Assembly: GCF_000346465.2 (NCBI RefSeq)
Contig: NC_034013.1
Span: 10,296,137-10,360,136, forward strand
DNA from: Prunus persica
Taxonomy: Eukaryota > Streptophyta > Magnoliopsida > Rosales > Rosaceae
Length of the DNA stretch: 64,000 nt
Reading direction: 5' to 3'
Position numbers and translations under genes: made by a program. Shown here one piece after another: positions 11,214 to 24,400 of this stretch (positions within the stretch are counted from its first letter, which is position 1; every line of letters starts with the position of its first letter). The notes below the pieces were generated by a model that saw only the letters and a list, made by a program, of their open reading frames with translations, ran no database searches and had not been told where the DNA came from.

Positions 11214-14200
11214 ATGGCCTCACCCAACCGATCCGTGGACGACATCGTCGATACGACGCCGTTGCTCAGCAACTCGGGCGGGTCGTCCGACGAGTCCAAC
11301 TCGGGGCGCCACCGAATTGTGCGCCCCCAGAGCCTGCGCGACGCCGCGCGGTTTCTACGCCAAGCCAGCAGCCGTCGGCTCATGCGCGAGCCGTCGATGC
11401 TGGTTCGCGAGACGGCGGCGGAGCAGTTGGAGGAGAGGCAGAGCGATTGGGCGTATTCGAAGCCCGTGGTGGTTCTCGACATCATCTGGAACTTCGCATT
11501 CGTCGTCGTCGCGGCAACGGTCCTGGTTCTAAGCCGATACGAATTGCCGAATATGCCCCTGAGGCTCTGGATCATGGGGTACGCTTTGCAGTGCGTGGTT
11601 CATATGGTTTGTGTTTGTGTCGAGTTTCGGAGAAGGCAGTGCCGACAGAGAAGCCGGGTTTTGGGGGTGAATTCGACGGAGGAAGGAGTAGGGAGTGTTG
11701 GGAACTTGAGTTCTGGGTCGAGAGAGGAGGATTTGTCATCGCAGTACGTGTCTTTGGCTGATCATATGAATGAGGAGGGTACCAGGTAACAAATGACTTT
11801 TTGCTATGTAATGCAATTGAAATGTTCATGCTTCTATTTGATGTTTGTTGATGGGTTGTTGTTAGTTGCCGCAATTTATGAACTTCTTGTGACAATTCTC
11901 GAGTGTTTGCTTAAAATGCTGGCATTTGATTTGGAGCAAAATAAAAAAACTTTTAGCAGAATAAGATTTTATGTGTACGTTAACCCATTATGTTGTTTAA
12001 CATGAATTGCGGATATAGGATATATCTGCAGAATCTATCATGCAGAGTAGAGCAGAGGATTAGTTTTATGATTCTTCTTGGCTTTTTAAGGCTTGTTGAT
12101 GACTGATGACTTTGGTTTTCATTCGATTAATACTTTCTAAAATCCCTAGTTATGTGTAATATTGACTATATGTATGCATATTAAACTCTGTTGTTGATTA
12201 CTGAACTGGTTTTCCACTGGAAAGGGAAGGATGCTTGTTTATTTGCAGCTGGTACTGTGTGAGAAATTGGATGATTTATTTTGGACTATTTCGTTTACGT
12301 GCTCAATGTTTTTGCTTTAATCTCTCAGCAGCGTTGCAAAGCATTTGGAATCTGCAAATACAATGTTTTCATTCATCTGGTGGATCATTGGGTTCTACTG
12401 GGTATCAGCAGGTGGTCAAGCTTTAGCGCATACCTCCCCTCAGCTTTACTGGTTTGTGCTCTCTCTCTCTCTCTCTCTCTTCCATTTATTTGAAAATCAA
12501 GACATTAACAAAATCTTAACTATGGCTATGTGGCTTTTTCTGCAGGCTATGTATAATTTTCCTGGGTTTTGACGTGTTTTTTGTCGTTTTCTGTGTTGCA
12601 CTGGCATGTATCATTGGTATCGCTGTTTGTTGCTGTCTTCCATGTATTATTGCACTTTTATACGCCGTGGCAGACCAGGTAGTTCTTGTGTATTCTTACC
12701 TCTTTTCTGTGTGTTGAGTTCCATGTTCATAACTATCAGTGTCTTCTATCGTTACCACTCTGTAGGTTATGTGAAATTAATGCAATACTGTTTGAGAAGT
12801 ATGATATTTGTATGATGTAAATGGTTACAAATTGAAACCAGAAACTGAATCATTCTCTGTTGTTCTATGGAAGGAAACAATATGTACCTAATAATTAAGT
12901 ATTATAAAAATTAATCGGGTTTTGTTAGTTTGAATGGAGATATGAACATATTAAGATCCTTGGTTGCAGGATTTTGGACTCTTTAATCAAACTTAACTAT
13001 GATGGGATTGGTTCCAATTTAGCATAAATAACTCTATCTGGGGTGGGGGTGCAAAGTCCGGCACAAATGTTTTGTATAGTTGAATGAAAGAAAGTTGATT
13101 GAGTTGATTGCCTTCATGATTTCAATGAAACAAGCAAGTTCCCGTTGTGGTAAAATAATGTGCACTGAGTTAAACCAATGTCTGCTTTCGTCTGGTATAT
13201 TTATCTTACATTTTGATACTCATCTTAGACAGTTGCATTTCACGGTCTCTCCACAGAGCACCTATGCAACCATTATGATTGAGAGCTGTTATTGGCACTC
13301 CAAAATAGTCATCATGCACTCTTCTCTAATGAAAAAAATAAGGACAGAGTGTAGAATGACTATTACAATGGCTATTTTGGAGTGCTAATAATAGTTTTCA
13401 AATGGTTTTATATCTTTCTCCTTCTGTTGGTGTACAAGAGTTTGAAAACTTGATGTATAGTAGTTGGCCTTGAAGCACTTGGGGACAATAGAATTATTTA
13501 TGTTTTATCAATTCTTTTCGTTTGATCCAAGTTTGCTGACTCTGTTTTAATTGTTTCAACTTTGAAGGGGTTGGGCATGATTTTTTGTTGTTGGAAGTAT
13601 AGTTTACCTGATCTGTAAATTTACTGTTGTGTAGTTTTAAGAATCTTATATTAAATTTTAATGGCTTTCTTGTCCTCTCTATTGTGTTTCTATGACCTGT
13701 TATTGAAGCAGGATGGAGCATCCAAGGAAGACGTTGAACAGTTGTCAAAATTCAAATTCAGAAAAGTTGGCAATGAGAAAGTTGCAGGTGATACACAAGG
13801 TGGAGGAGTAATGACTGAATGTGGAACAGATTCACCCATTGAACATGTTCTTTCGCAGGACGATGCGGTGAGTGGGCCCTTTTTTTGGATAACTAATCTT
13901 CTTCGCTTTCTGAGTTGTGTTTGCAAAAGAGGATGTTGTCTACGTGACCTGTTATGTACTTGGTTTCCTTTTATATTCATATAACAAATCCCAGTTAATT
14001 AGTGGACTAACAAAATCTTTTTGGACTGCTCAAAAGATTCTTGTCACATCTAAGTGATGATCATTGTGATTTATAGGAGTGTTGCATCTGCCTTTCTTCT
14101 TACGATGATGGAGTGGAGCTAAGGCAACTTCCTTGTGGCCATCATTTTCACTGTTCCTGCATTGATAAGTGGCTTTATATCAATGCTACCTGTCCTCTCT

Positions 14201-14250
14201 GCAAGTACAATATATTGAAGAGTACCAGCCATGATCAAGTGGAAGTGTAG
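11214..14250 (+). CDS. RING-H2 E3 ubiquitin ligase, membrane-anchored
   Basis: Five exons (11214-11785, 12329-12451, 12546-12678, 13712-13867, 14077-14250) splice to 385 codons plus stop. The N-terminus is serine- and arginine-rich. Four hydrophobic segments follow: about residues 84-103 ([20 protein letters not shown]), 115-135 ([19 protein letters not shown]), and two around [14 protein letters not shown] and [20 protein letters not shown]. The C-terminal RING-H2 domain has all ligands, starting [11 protein letters not shown] and continuing through [14 protein letters not shown] to CPLCK. This architecture matches the family of Arabidopsis At1g12760, At1g63170 and At4g11680. The protein should transfer ubiquitin from an E2 at an endomembrane; its substrate is unknown. 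A possible polyadenylation signal AATAAA lies at 14799-14804. Intron 2 begins in a CT repeat. Confidence 0.95.
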
Positions 14251-15463
14251 AATACTTCTAACTGAACAATTGTGCCCGTGCATGCTGGGGGTTTACATAC
14301 AATTCTTGCTTGAGTGTAATCCAACGCCAAGCTTCGCACTTGACTCACTGCAGGTTTTCTATATGGTCATTGTCGATGTTGTTTCTTGTTGTAGAGTAGG
14401 TGTAGCAATTGTCATCGATCTTCTTGTTCCCGTAGTGATGATGACAGTGGCACTTCGTATTTGTTGTTGCTCTGGCATCTTTAGGTGCCTTTGTACATGG
14501 GTATTGCCAGGGTGTCTCCGCAGTAATTCTATATCACAAAGACAGTTGTCTTGAGTTACATTTCAATGTGAAGGGCTCTTTGTTGCCAATATTTGCACTC
14601 GACGAATGTTGACTTGATACCTTAGAAATGTTGTTAAAAGTTAATAAGATTCTTGTTCATGAAACTTGTTAGATTGTTGTAACATATATGTGGACAGTCA
14701 CACTGATTGTATCTGATTTGTTGAAAGAGAGGAGCTTGTTATGTGTTGATTTGAACAAGCTATTCCTTGGCACTTTCAATTGGATAATTCGTGTTGTTAA
14801 TAAAGCTCTCCCATCTATGATCCCTTTTTTTCCCTTCAAATATTGAATCGAAAATAAAGAATGGTATCCCCTTACTTTTCTGAGTAACCACGAAAATATT
14901 CACAACTCCTAGGAGTATTTTTGTAAGACTCCAAGAAGTTTGTAGTTCAAGCGATTAAGAGTAAAAGATACAAAAATTTTTAAGAAAAAGCCATGCTAAG
15001 CTAACAACTCGATCCTTTATCAAATAAAAAAAGTTATTCCATTATCCATACGGTTATATTAAGAGATTGTTAGGGAAAATTTTGAATTCAAATATCATAA
15101 TTATTCAACTATAAAAAAAAAAAAAATCTTCATGCTATACCTCATCGAGAGGTATATTTGAGTTGGATTTTAAAATTCAAAAGCAGGCAGCCAGAGAAAA
15201 AAAACATAAACAAAGACAAGGGGTCAACATAAAAATTATCAAAAGTCTGAGTCAAAAAGTATAATAAACCCAAAAAAAAAGACAAAAAGCATCTGCCGAA
15301 AGCAAGAAATGAAAAAACAACATTGTGGGGTGGGCTTCGTGCTCCTTTTCGCGCTCCTCCTCCTCCTCCTCCGAATGTCTGTCGTCTGAGCTGTCTCCTT
15401 CTCCCTTGGTTTGTTTCGTTGTTTGTCGTCACTGTCGCAAGTAGGAGGAGGTGTCTGCTAACG
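14251..15463. other. 3' flank of the RING gene and leader of the DUF810 gene
   Basis: The first 550 bases look like the RING 3' UTR, ending near an AATAAA at 14799. Low-complexity spacer follows. The last 150 bases are CT-rich and probably form the DUF810 leader. An in-frame ATG at 15323 lies upstream of the chosen DUF810 start. Confidence 0.5.
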
Positions 15464-18400
15464 ATGGAGCACCAACCTCTTTTGCAGCGATATCGCCGTG
15501 ATCGTCGTAAGCTCTTAGAATTTCTCTTGTCGTCGTCGGGTCTCGTCACGGAGCTCCGGACCCCGACCGGGTCCGCCGCCTCGCTTTCCCACATCGATTT
15601 TGATACTCTCAGCGCCGATTATGTCCTCGACTGCGTCAAATCCGGCAATTCTTTTTTTCATTTTCCCGACAAAGTTCAGCTATATAAGTAAATATATTTT
15701 TGTCTAATTTTGTTATTGGAATTTGTTTAGGTGGAGTTTTGGATATATCTGAAGCAACCAAGAAGTACTTCCATGAATCTTCTTACCCTCTAATGGTGAG
15801 CATGAACACTCTGACACTCTTTTAGCTATTTCTTGAGCATACATACATAGGCACAGATAGTTGTGAAATTTTGATTCTTGTTATGGTTTGAAGTTTTGGT
15901 TTTGGTGGTGGTTCTGCTTTTGTTCAAGAACTGGGCCAAATGTGAGTGTTTTGAAAATGCTATGTTTAAGAGAGATTAAACATCTTCAGAAGATTTTCAG
16001 AAGCTGTTTGGCTGACATAAAAGTGTGATAAGAAGTAAAGCAAACTGACCCAAAACTCATAGAAGCTTGAAATGAATCTCCAAGTTTTTATTTTTCTTTA
16101 CTGCTGCTAGCTCAAGTAGGTTATGTTTCTTCTGAAAAAACCATAGAATTCATTTTCGTTTCATAATGCTCTAACTTTTCGACAGATTCATTCCCAATTA
16201 GGCAATTCCTTTTTTCTACTTTCTGATCCAGAATTATCTGGATCACCTCCTCGGCGTGTGCCTTCTCCCATAAATGTGAACCGAACCTCCGAGAATGCAT
16301 CAAGTTCATCCACCCAGATGGATTCTTTGAATGTTGAGGACATTGCAAAGGCTGGTGATTACTATGGTTTTAAAGATAGAGCCATGCTGAGTGCACCTCC
16401 GAAGCCTGTTAAAGATGTTACGAACATGTCATTGGGATTGCCTCATCTGAACACAGGTATGGGTTGCTTTGATTATAAAATAATGGCCCCTGCTATTTGG
16501 TATGGTCATTTCTGAAAGAATGTAATGAAATCAGCGTGTCCTCAAATGATAGTCAGACTCTTCTTTTTTAGTGATGAAATTATCTCTGTTCCACAACATC
16601 ATATGGTTTTTTTTTTCTTTTTGCAAAAGATGTATATATTTGTATCCTGAAGCTCCGGCCTTTCACATTTTAAGTAAAACTGTAACGTAGCTTCAGAATT
16701 TTTGAAGGATTGTCGGATGATGACTTGCGGGAGTCGGCCTATGAAATATTGCTTGCATCTATGGCAACTTCTGGGTAATCTCACTTTTCTCTTTCTATGT
16801 GTGAGGGTGGTGAAACCCCTGTTTCTTGCATTCAACATATTTACTACTTTTCAGTTATGGCATTTTGAGATCTTGGTTCGATTTAGAATCAGTCTTTTAC
16901 TCTCTAGTGCTCTCTTGTTGTCTTACTCTTTGTCTTCATGGAACAGGATTGTAATATGTTCAATTGAGGACAGAAAGAAGCAAAGGAGTTCCAAATTGCT
17001 GTCCCGATTGAAGAGTAGAAAGGATACAGCAAATGTGCAGTCTCAGCCTCTTGAAAGACATTTACAGCTCCTCAACACCATCCGTGTGCAAATGCAGGTA
17101 ACTATTATTTTCTCCTCTTCACTTCTGAGCTGTACTTTTATGTGCTCAGTAAAGAGTGTCAGACTTTAAGGAAAGATGCAGAAAGCTTTCCAATTTGATG
17201 TATATTGTGGATATATCGCAGAATCCATGCCTGGAAAGTTGTTTATATATATGACGTCGAAAACTGAATGCACTCATAATCATCTTTTAACTAAATGCTT
17301 CACTTGAAGTCGTCAATTAATCTCTGACTTTGAATTTGAAGCAGTGTACTTTGACATGTCAGATATCAGTAGGAGTGTGGCTGGTTTATTTCATATACCA
17401 GAAAAGATATACGATGGATGTCTTACTCTTAAAATAGTTGGGTGGTAGACGTCGAAAAGTACTTTCTAATAAGTTGATGTGAGAGAGTATGGATACATTA
17501 ATACGAGAGTCTAGCTTAAACCAGTTTGATTTGAAGTTATTCTTTCATAATTCTACCGCTTAAATAAAGTGTTTCTAGAAAGAAGGGGTAAAGAAAAGCT
17601 TATGCAAATATTTTTGCATTTCTGTTTGTGTTAATAATTTTCCATGACATGGCCCTGGTAGGGATGACAAACACCAACGTAGACAAGAAGGATATTTCTG
17701 TTTCTCACTCAGTTTTCCTTTCTTTCTTAGTAGTTCGACTATTCCATCTCAGACGCAATTATTTCTTCTTTTGTAGATTTCAGAAGCGATGGATGAGAGC
17801 ACTAGGCAAAAGTTGATGCTGTTAGCGTCAGGGAGAACACGGGTGCAAATCGATGTTCCTCAAGTTTTGTTGGGGCTTTTAAATGGAACTTTTAAGTCTG
17901 ATTTTCCAAATGAAAAATCTTATTTGCAATGGAAGAATAGACAGGTATGGTCAACTTTGGAATATTTTAAAAATGAATCCTTTTAATATCAAAACTGGCT
18001 AGAACAAATAGCTGGACTTGGTAAACTGTCATATTAGTCAGACACCTTTCACATGCTGTAGTTTGGCACAAAATTATTGACTAGGACACATTCTGAGTGA
18101 GACTGATATAATCCATGTACTTTCAAGGACATGCTGTAAACCTTTTACCTACCAGGCTCTGGAGAATGTGATACTGGTTGGGCTTGTGATTCCATGAATC
18201 TTAATACTCAAAGCATTAGCCCTGATAGTAGGGTAGACAAGTTGCCAAACTTAGTGTAAACATGCTGGCCTTACCATGGCTGTTCTCAGTTTGGGCCTTA
18301 GGTTGGTTGTTGGTCAAGAATATTAGAGCTGCCCTGATGTTAAAGGTCGATATATCACCATTTGGCATTGTCATAGCAACTTTAGCAGTAATGGAAGTTG

Positions 18401-21400
18401 TTTTTGTGGGATCTAGGCAATGTGTAATGGGTCCTGCCAGAATCTGTTCAGCTGGTTAATTGTTTAATCCAAAATACAGGGTAAATTTGAGAGGTTGAGG
18501 AATTTGATAATTGGTAAGATATCGACGTAGTTCTTGTCATGTTTGTGTTGTACTAAAGGACTTTGTTACCTTGTTAAATATAGAAAGGATCGTTTTACGC
18601 TTTGACTTAACAGAATGATTTTGTACTAATTTTGTAGGCAAGTATCTTAGAAGAGCTTCTCTGTTTTTCTGCTAATCTTGTAGCACACGATCAACAAGCT
18701 ATTAAGCGCTCTCTAGCTGTGGTCAGAAATTCGAAGGTGTGTCCTTGCGAGTTTGCAGCAGTATAGCAACAGTTAATTTGACTACTTATTGGGATGCTTA
18801 TTATTAATTTTCTTAGCTGTTTCCACAGTTTGATTATGGCCCTGATTGGTCTTGATGTTGCAGGAATGGGACTTTATGTCTCTATCTGAACGGGCAGAGG
18901 TTCTATCAGTTATCAAACAGGTGGCCTTGAAGTTTTCATCTCTTCCAGGACACTTCGGTATCCAAAGTGAGACCTATTATTGGACTTCTGGGTATCACCT
19001 GAATATTAGACTTTATGAAAAACTACTTCTTGGAGTGTTTGATGTTCTTGATGAAGGCCAGCTGATAGAGGTAGATATATCCTTGTATTAATTTCAGTTA
19101 AAGATCTTCTGTTTTTGTACTTATAGTTTTACTTTTGGTTGAAGCTCAACTCTGCTGCTTTCGTTCTTTTAGGAAGCTGATGAGTTCCTGATGCTTATAA
19201 AGATGGCATGGCCTACTTTAGGCATTACTCAAAAAATCCATGATGCACTATATGGGTGGGTTCTTTTCCAACAGGTATACATATTATCTTTTATGTTTAA
19301 CATCTGTGGAGCATGTTTTGTGATGCAACTTTATAGATGCATTCTTCAATCATGATAAAATTATAGTAATCATTTACCCTTCTCTAAATCTATGTGTACT
19401 TGATCATGAATGTTAATTTTATAGTGCACGGGGTAAATTTAAGTAAAAGAAGCAGTAATCTATAGTATTGTAACTGAGCAAATGTCCTCAACAGTCCTGA
19501 ATTCCATATATTGCATTTTGATGGCATCAAACCTTTTCTAATTTTTGGAATAGTAGATTGAAAGAATATTGCACCATTGTTGTTTAGGTTACCTATACCA
19601 TTGCCTTTCACTTGCCATGTCAATACTAAGTACCATCCCTAAGCAGTTATCTGAGGCAAATTTCTGTGCTGAAGTTTGTTGCGACAGATGAGCCTGTGCT
19701 GTTGGAATATGCAACACTAGAGTTGCAGAAAATTATATCAGCTGAAGATGATGATGAGAAGTTGAGGCTATATATGACTAGCCTGTTATGTTCAAGGCAA
19801 TGCAATGGCAGTGAGATAAAGCTTAGTTTGGTAGAGGCTGTCTTCTACTTGATAAGCATCTGGTCCGAGAGTAAATTGGAAGATTATCATCTGCATTTTA
19901 GTCAGGTTAATTTCTATTCTTTAACAGTGTTGTTATATTATATACCATTTGCGTTTAGGTTTTACTTTTACGAAGAGACAACTTGTTATATCTTGCAGCA
20001 TTGTCTACAAGATGATCATAATCTTTATCATTGTTACTCAAATATACAAATGAAATGATAATAATCTAAACTTTGTAACTTCTTGTTAAATAATGTTGAC
20101 TTATTTCATTTTTCTTTTGCATCCTTGGATGTCGTGTGCAAGTGAAATTTACATATTGAAAAAGGCTTGTAGAATGGTTTTGCATTTCCCGATATTTTCC
20201 TTCTAATTTTGAAATTTTTATTTCAGCAACCTTGTCACTTAAAGAAGGTATGGAGCTTAGTGTCAGTAGTTGGCATTCATACTTTCCGTGATGGTGGTGA
20301 TATGAAGGTTAGCTTATTGTCAGGAGTTGGCATTGATACTGCTTCAATGGTCTAATATGGTTCTGCTTGTTGCTTGATTAAATATTTAACTACACACATT
20401 AGTTTTTGGATAAAGAAGCTTGGTGGTTGGATCTCAGTTGAATTTTGAACGGACAAATAATCTTATGAAAACTTTCATACTTGCAGTTGAGCAGGTTGAA
20501 TATTCTCGATGAGGATCCTTCTACAATATTTGAATCTTATGTGAAAAGGTCCATTGAAGCTGCATACAGACGGGTGAGAGATGTTTGATTTCAAGTTTGT
20601 ATAAGATTTAGTTGGCCTTTCAGTTTTGGATGACAGTTATTTGTTTATACTTTTAGGTAGCAAGTAACGTAGATCATTTATCCAAAGTGGAAAAGAAACA
20701 TCCCTTAAATGTGCTTGCAAATGAACTGAGGTTGATTTCTGAGAGAGAGTTCAATGTGTTCTACCCGAAGCTATGTAAATTGTGTCCTCAATCTGTGATG
20801 ATCGTGGCTATGCAATTGCACCGGGTTTATTGGGAAAGACTGGTCTGCTTTTGCACCTCTATAAATGAATTATCAATTTTCTTGCAGCCTGTAGGCTGTG
20901 AACTTGTAATTAATTTGTTGTATTAATGTGCAGAAATCATTTATTGATGGAGTATCATCTCTTTCTGAAGATGTTATATCAGTGCTTCCAGCTGCTCATT
21001 TATTGGATCAAGGCCTAACTCAGCTATATAATATTGGTAATGGAGCAAACAGCGGAGATCTGCACCATTATCCGGTTAGTTTATGGTTAATGTATTTATT
21101 TTTTAAAGTTTTTAATGTGAGGATATTGTATATTTGTTTTTTTAATTGCATCTCATAAATACTGTCGTAAATATACCGGAAACCAGAAAAAATATGCAGA
21201 TGTTCAGTTCCATTCTTGTCTCTTTTTTTCTTTTGGGCAAGAATGCTGTTATTGTCACGTTTTCTGTTTGAAATGTATTTGGATTAGCAAATCTACTAGC
21301 TTAAGTTGTCACTTAGGTCTGTTAACTGAGTTTCTGAATTTCAATTGCGGTCGATGCTCAGTTTTATTAAAAAAATTATTTTGCTTTATTCTGTGATCTT

Positions 21401-24400
21401 CCTTATCTTTTTCTGATTTGTTTTCTGCTTGCATATAATTTTGTTGTACTGCTGATGATATAATCATTCTGTTCTGGGATTAACGCACATTGAGTTCTTT
21501 TATTCTCTATACATATTAATGACTTAATGGCTAGGTGATCATTGTGGTCTGTAGACTTCAGGAGCCTTATAGCATTCAATTCAATTTCTGCTGTTCATTT
21601 TGTTTGGTGATGGGTCCAACGTAAGAAGAAACTCAAGAACTGACAATGTCAGTTTTGAAAAGATTTGCATCATGCATGCATTTTAGAGCTTATGATTGTG
21701 ATTGAATTTTTCTTTGTTATGTAGTTTACAATGTACCGGATTTGTTCTTGCGTTCTTCAGCTTTAGGTTTTGTTTTTTCTTAAATAATTTCTTCGGCTTT
21801 AATTAGATGAGATGTCAAAGAATGATCTGTTTGGCCTTTCTATTTTGGGCAGATTGGCGAGGTTGCTAAACCTATCATTCTTGATTGGGTGATTGCTCAG
21901 CATGCACGTATATTGGAATGGACTGGACGCGCGTTTGATCTTGAGGTTGGCTCTACGTGGACTTGGATGGTGTTGTTTAAAAATGCAAATTTAGTTTTTT
22001 CCTTCCCGTCTGACTAAACAGATGCACTAAGTTAACAAGGAAATATAACAAGGAAATAGTATATAGCTTATCAAACAAACTGATAGTGTGATTCTAGGCA
22101 ACCAGTGGGTACAAGAAAGTAGATACATTGCTGCTTGATGATGTGTACAAATGCATTTGTCAGAAAATAATGTATTTACTTTTGATCAGTTGTCATGCTG
22201 ATCAGCCTATAAGACACTTTAGCATGGACCTTCACATGTGCTTGTGCATGTGAGAAGAGAGCAGATGATGAAGGCAAGGGATAACTTGTTGAATTTTGTC
22301 TTTTATATATTTCCTCTCTTATTTTCCATGATTTAGCCTGTCCTATTCCTTGTGAAGTGTAACATCAACAATCCTAATTAGTTGGGATCTAGGATTAGTT
22401 GGGTTGCGCCATATAATTTTAGCAATATGTAATTATGTCAGCGCACAAATGAATGAAAATGTGCCTCCAAGTTTGAATCTGTTGGTAAATTTTTCTTTTT
22501 CTTCTTTCCCAGTTGTAGATAAGTTTGATATCTGATGTATTTGTTGACCATCTACTTGGTAACCACCTAACGTGTTTTCAAGTTTGGATATGCTTTAAGA
22601 AGAGGACGTCTTCTCTTTAATGCTTGGTACTTTATGTTTTAATTTTTTGGAATGTGCAGGAATGGGAACCATTGTCATCTCAGCAAAGGCAGGCACCATC
22701 AATAATTGAAGTATTTAGGATTATAGAGGAGGTACTTATAGCCAAAACATGATTTGTTGCATTTTATTGAACTGAGATCCAACTGTTTGCAATGTTTTCA
22801 TGATATTGTGATAGAGGTTCACTGAACTGTCTTGACAGACAAATAGGTGGGAAGTTCAGAGAATGGAAGTTGTTTGATTCAGCTCTTTGCATTCTTTTTC
22901 TTTCTTCTTCCACTTAGAAATCTCCTTCAAGTTTCCTGTGATCGTTATATTGTCCCAATCCAGATTACTGTTCTAATTGTTTCTCTAAAAGTATATCTTA
23001 TACCAGGTTTGATATTTGCTTCATTCCATTGTTTGTAAATCCAAATTGCAGACTGTGGATCAATTTTTTGGTTTCAATCTCCCTATGGACATCACACATT
23101 TGCAAGGTCTGTTATCTGTTGTCTTCCACGCCCTGGATGCCTATTTGCTGAAATTGCTCGACGAGTTAGGTATTACACATCTCTGCATACTAGTATAATT
23201 AATGGATTCATTTATTACCTTATATGCTTCCTTGACTTTCACTTGAAAAAAATCAATCTTAACATAACTTCACTATGGAATTTGATTTTGGTGTTTTGAC
23301 TTATTTTCTTTTGTGGTTGGGGCATGTGTGAAGGCCTGGATGCTTGTTACTAGAGAATGATATAGTTTTATCTTTTTATCTCTCCGTTGACATGTTTTAA
23401 AGCATAATGTTGATACTAGAAAAATACCTTACAAAAACTTTCTGAATTATCTATCAAGTTTCTATATGGACATGACTTATCAGAAAAAGATTTTTAAAAA
23501 AAGCAAAAGTTTTGCTTATGGACACTGTTTGTGTAGCTGTAACTATAATGAGACGATTCTTCTGCCTGATCAGGCAAAACAAGAGAGTTGTACAAGATGT
23601 ATTGAATCAACTCCATTCATTTGTGCCGAATTACGTGAGGCTTTTGAGAACTTGACAACTAAAACTTTTTGCTAATGATACCAGGTGTCAATATATATGT
23701 GTGTGTGTGTGTGTGGCTTGATGATACACAGTATATTTTAGTAAGTTTTGAGTCTGCATTGAGTGGACAGATAATTTACTGTTAGTCATTACAGGGAGAT
23801 CTAGTTTCTTGTATTAACAGTCACAGTGCCTCCATGCAGTTGAGAAGAATCATTTATATCCATCACCTCCTCCATTGACTCGTTACAAGGAGACGACGAT
23901 TCCTGTGATGAAGAAAAAGTTGCTGGAGTGTGTGCCTCTGGATGATAATGTGTATGACAAGTTGAATAGTTTGACAATACCCAAACTCTGCATCAGACTG
24001 AATACTTTAAAAGTAAGTGAATGTTGTGATTTATAAATACTTAAATAATCAGTTTATTTTTTGCAATTTGTATAAATAATTTTGCAGGAACAATTGAATC
24101 TTTTTCTCTGATGCTATAGTGTTTTTTCCTTTTATCTGATGCTTGTAATTTTCAAAATGGATCATGTAATTATGTCATCATTCATATCAAAATATTGAAG
24201 ATTTGGATAGTTAGAGAAAGATTAATATCAAAGTTGAGTAGTAAGCATCATTCATAAGTCTACTTTAATGAAGTTTATTGGCCAAAAAGAGACATTTCCA
24301 GTTTATATTCGAACGCCTGGAGACAACAATTATTTGGGACATTTGAGTCCTTTGAACACAACGGAAGACTACAAGCCCAATTTTGATAATAAGACTGCAA

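Noticed and set aside
12098..12210. Possible C/D-box snoRNA in the first RING intron (TGATGA and CTGA motifs)
   Set aside because: Boxes are short and common, no terminal stem or guide region could be seen.
15323..15463. Upstream in-frame ATG for the DUF810 gene
   Set aside because: The added residues are proline- and leucine-rich leader translation, whereas the family starts close to the QRYRRDRRKLLEF segment.
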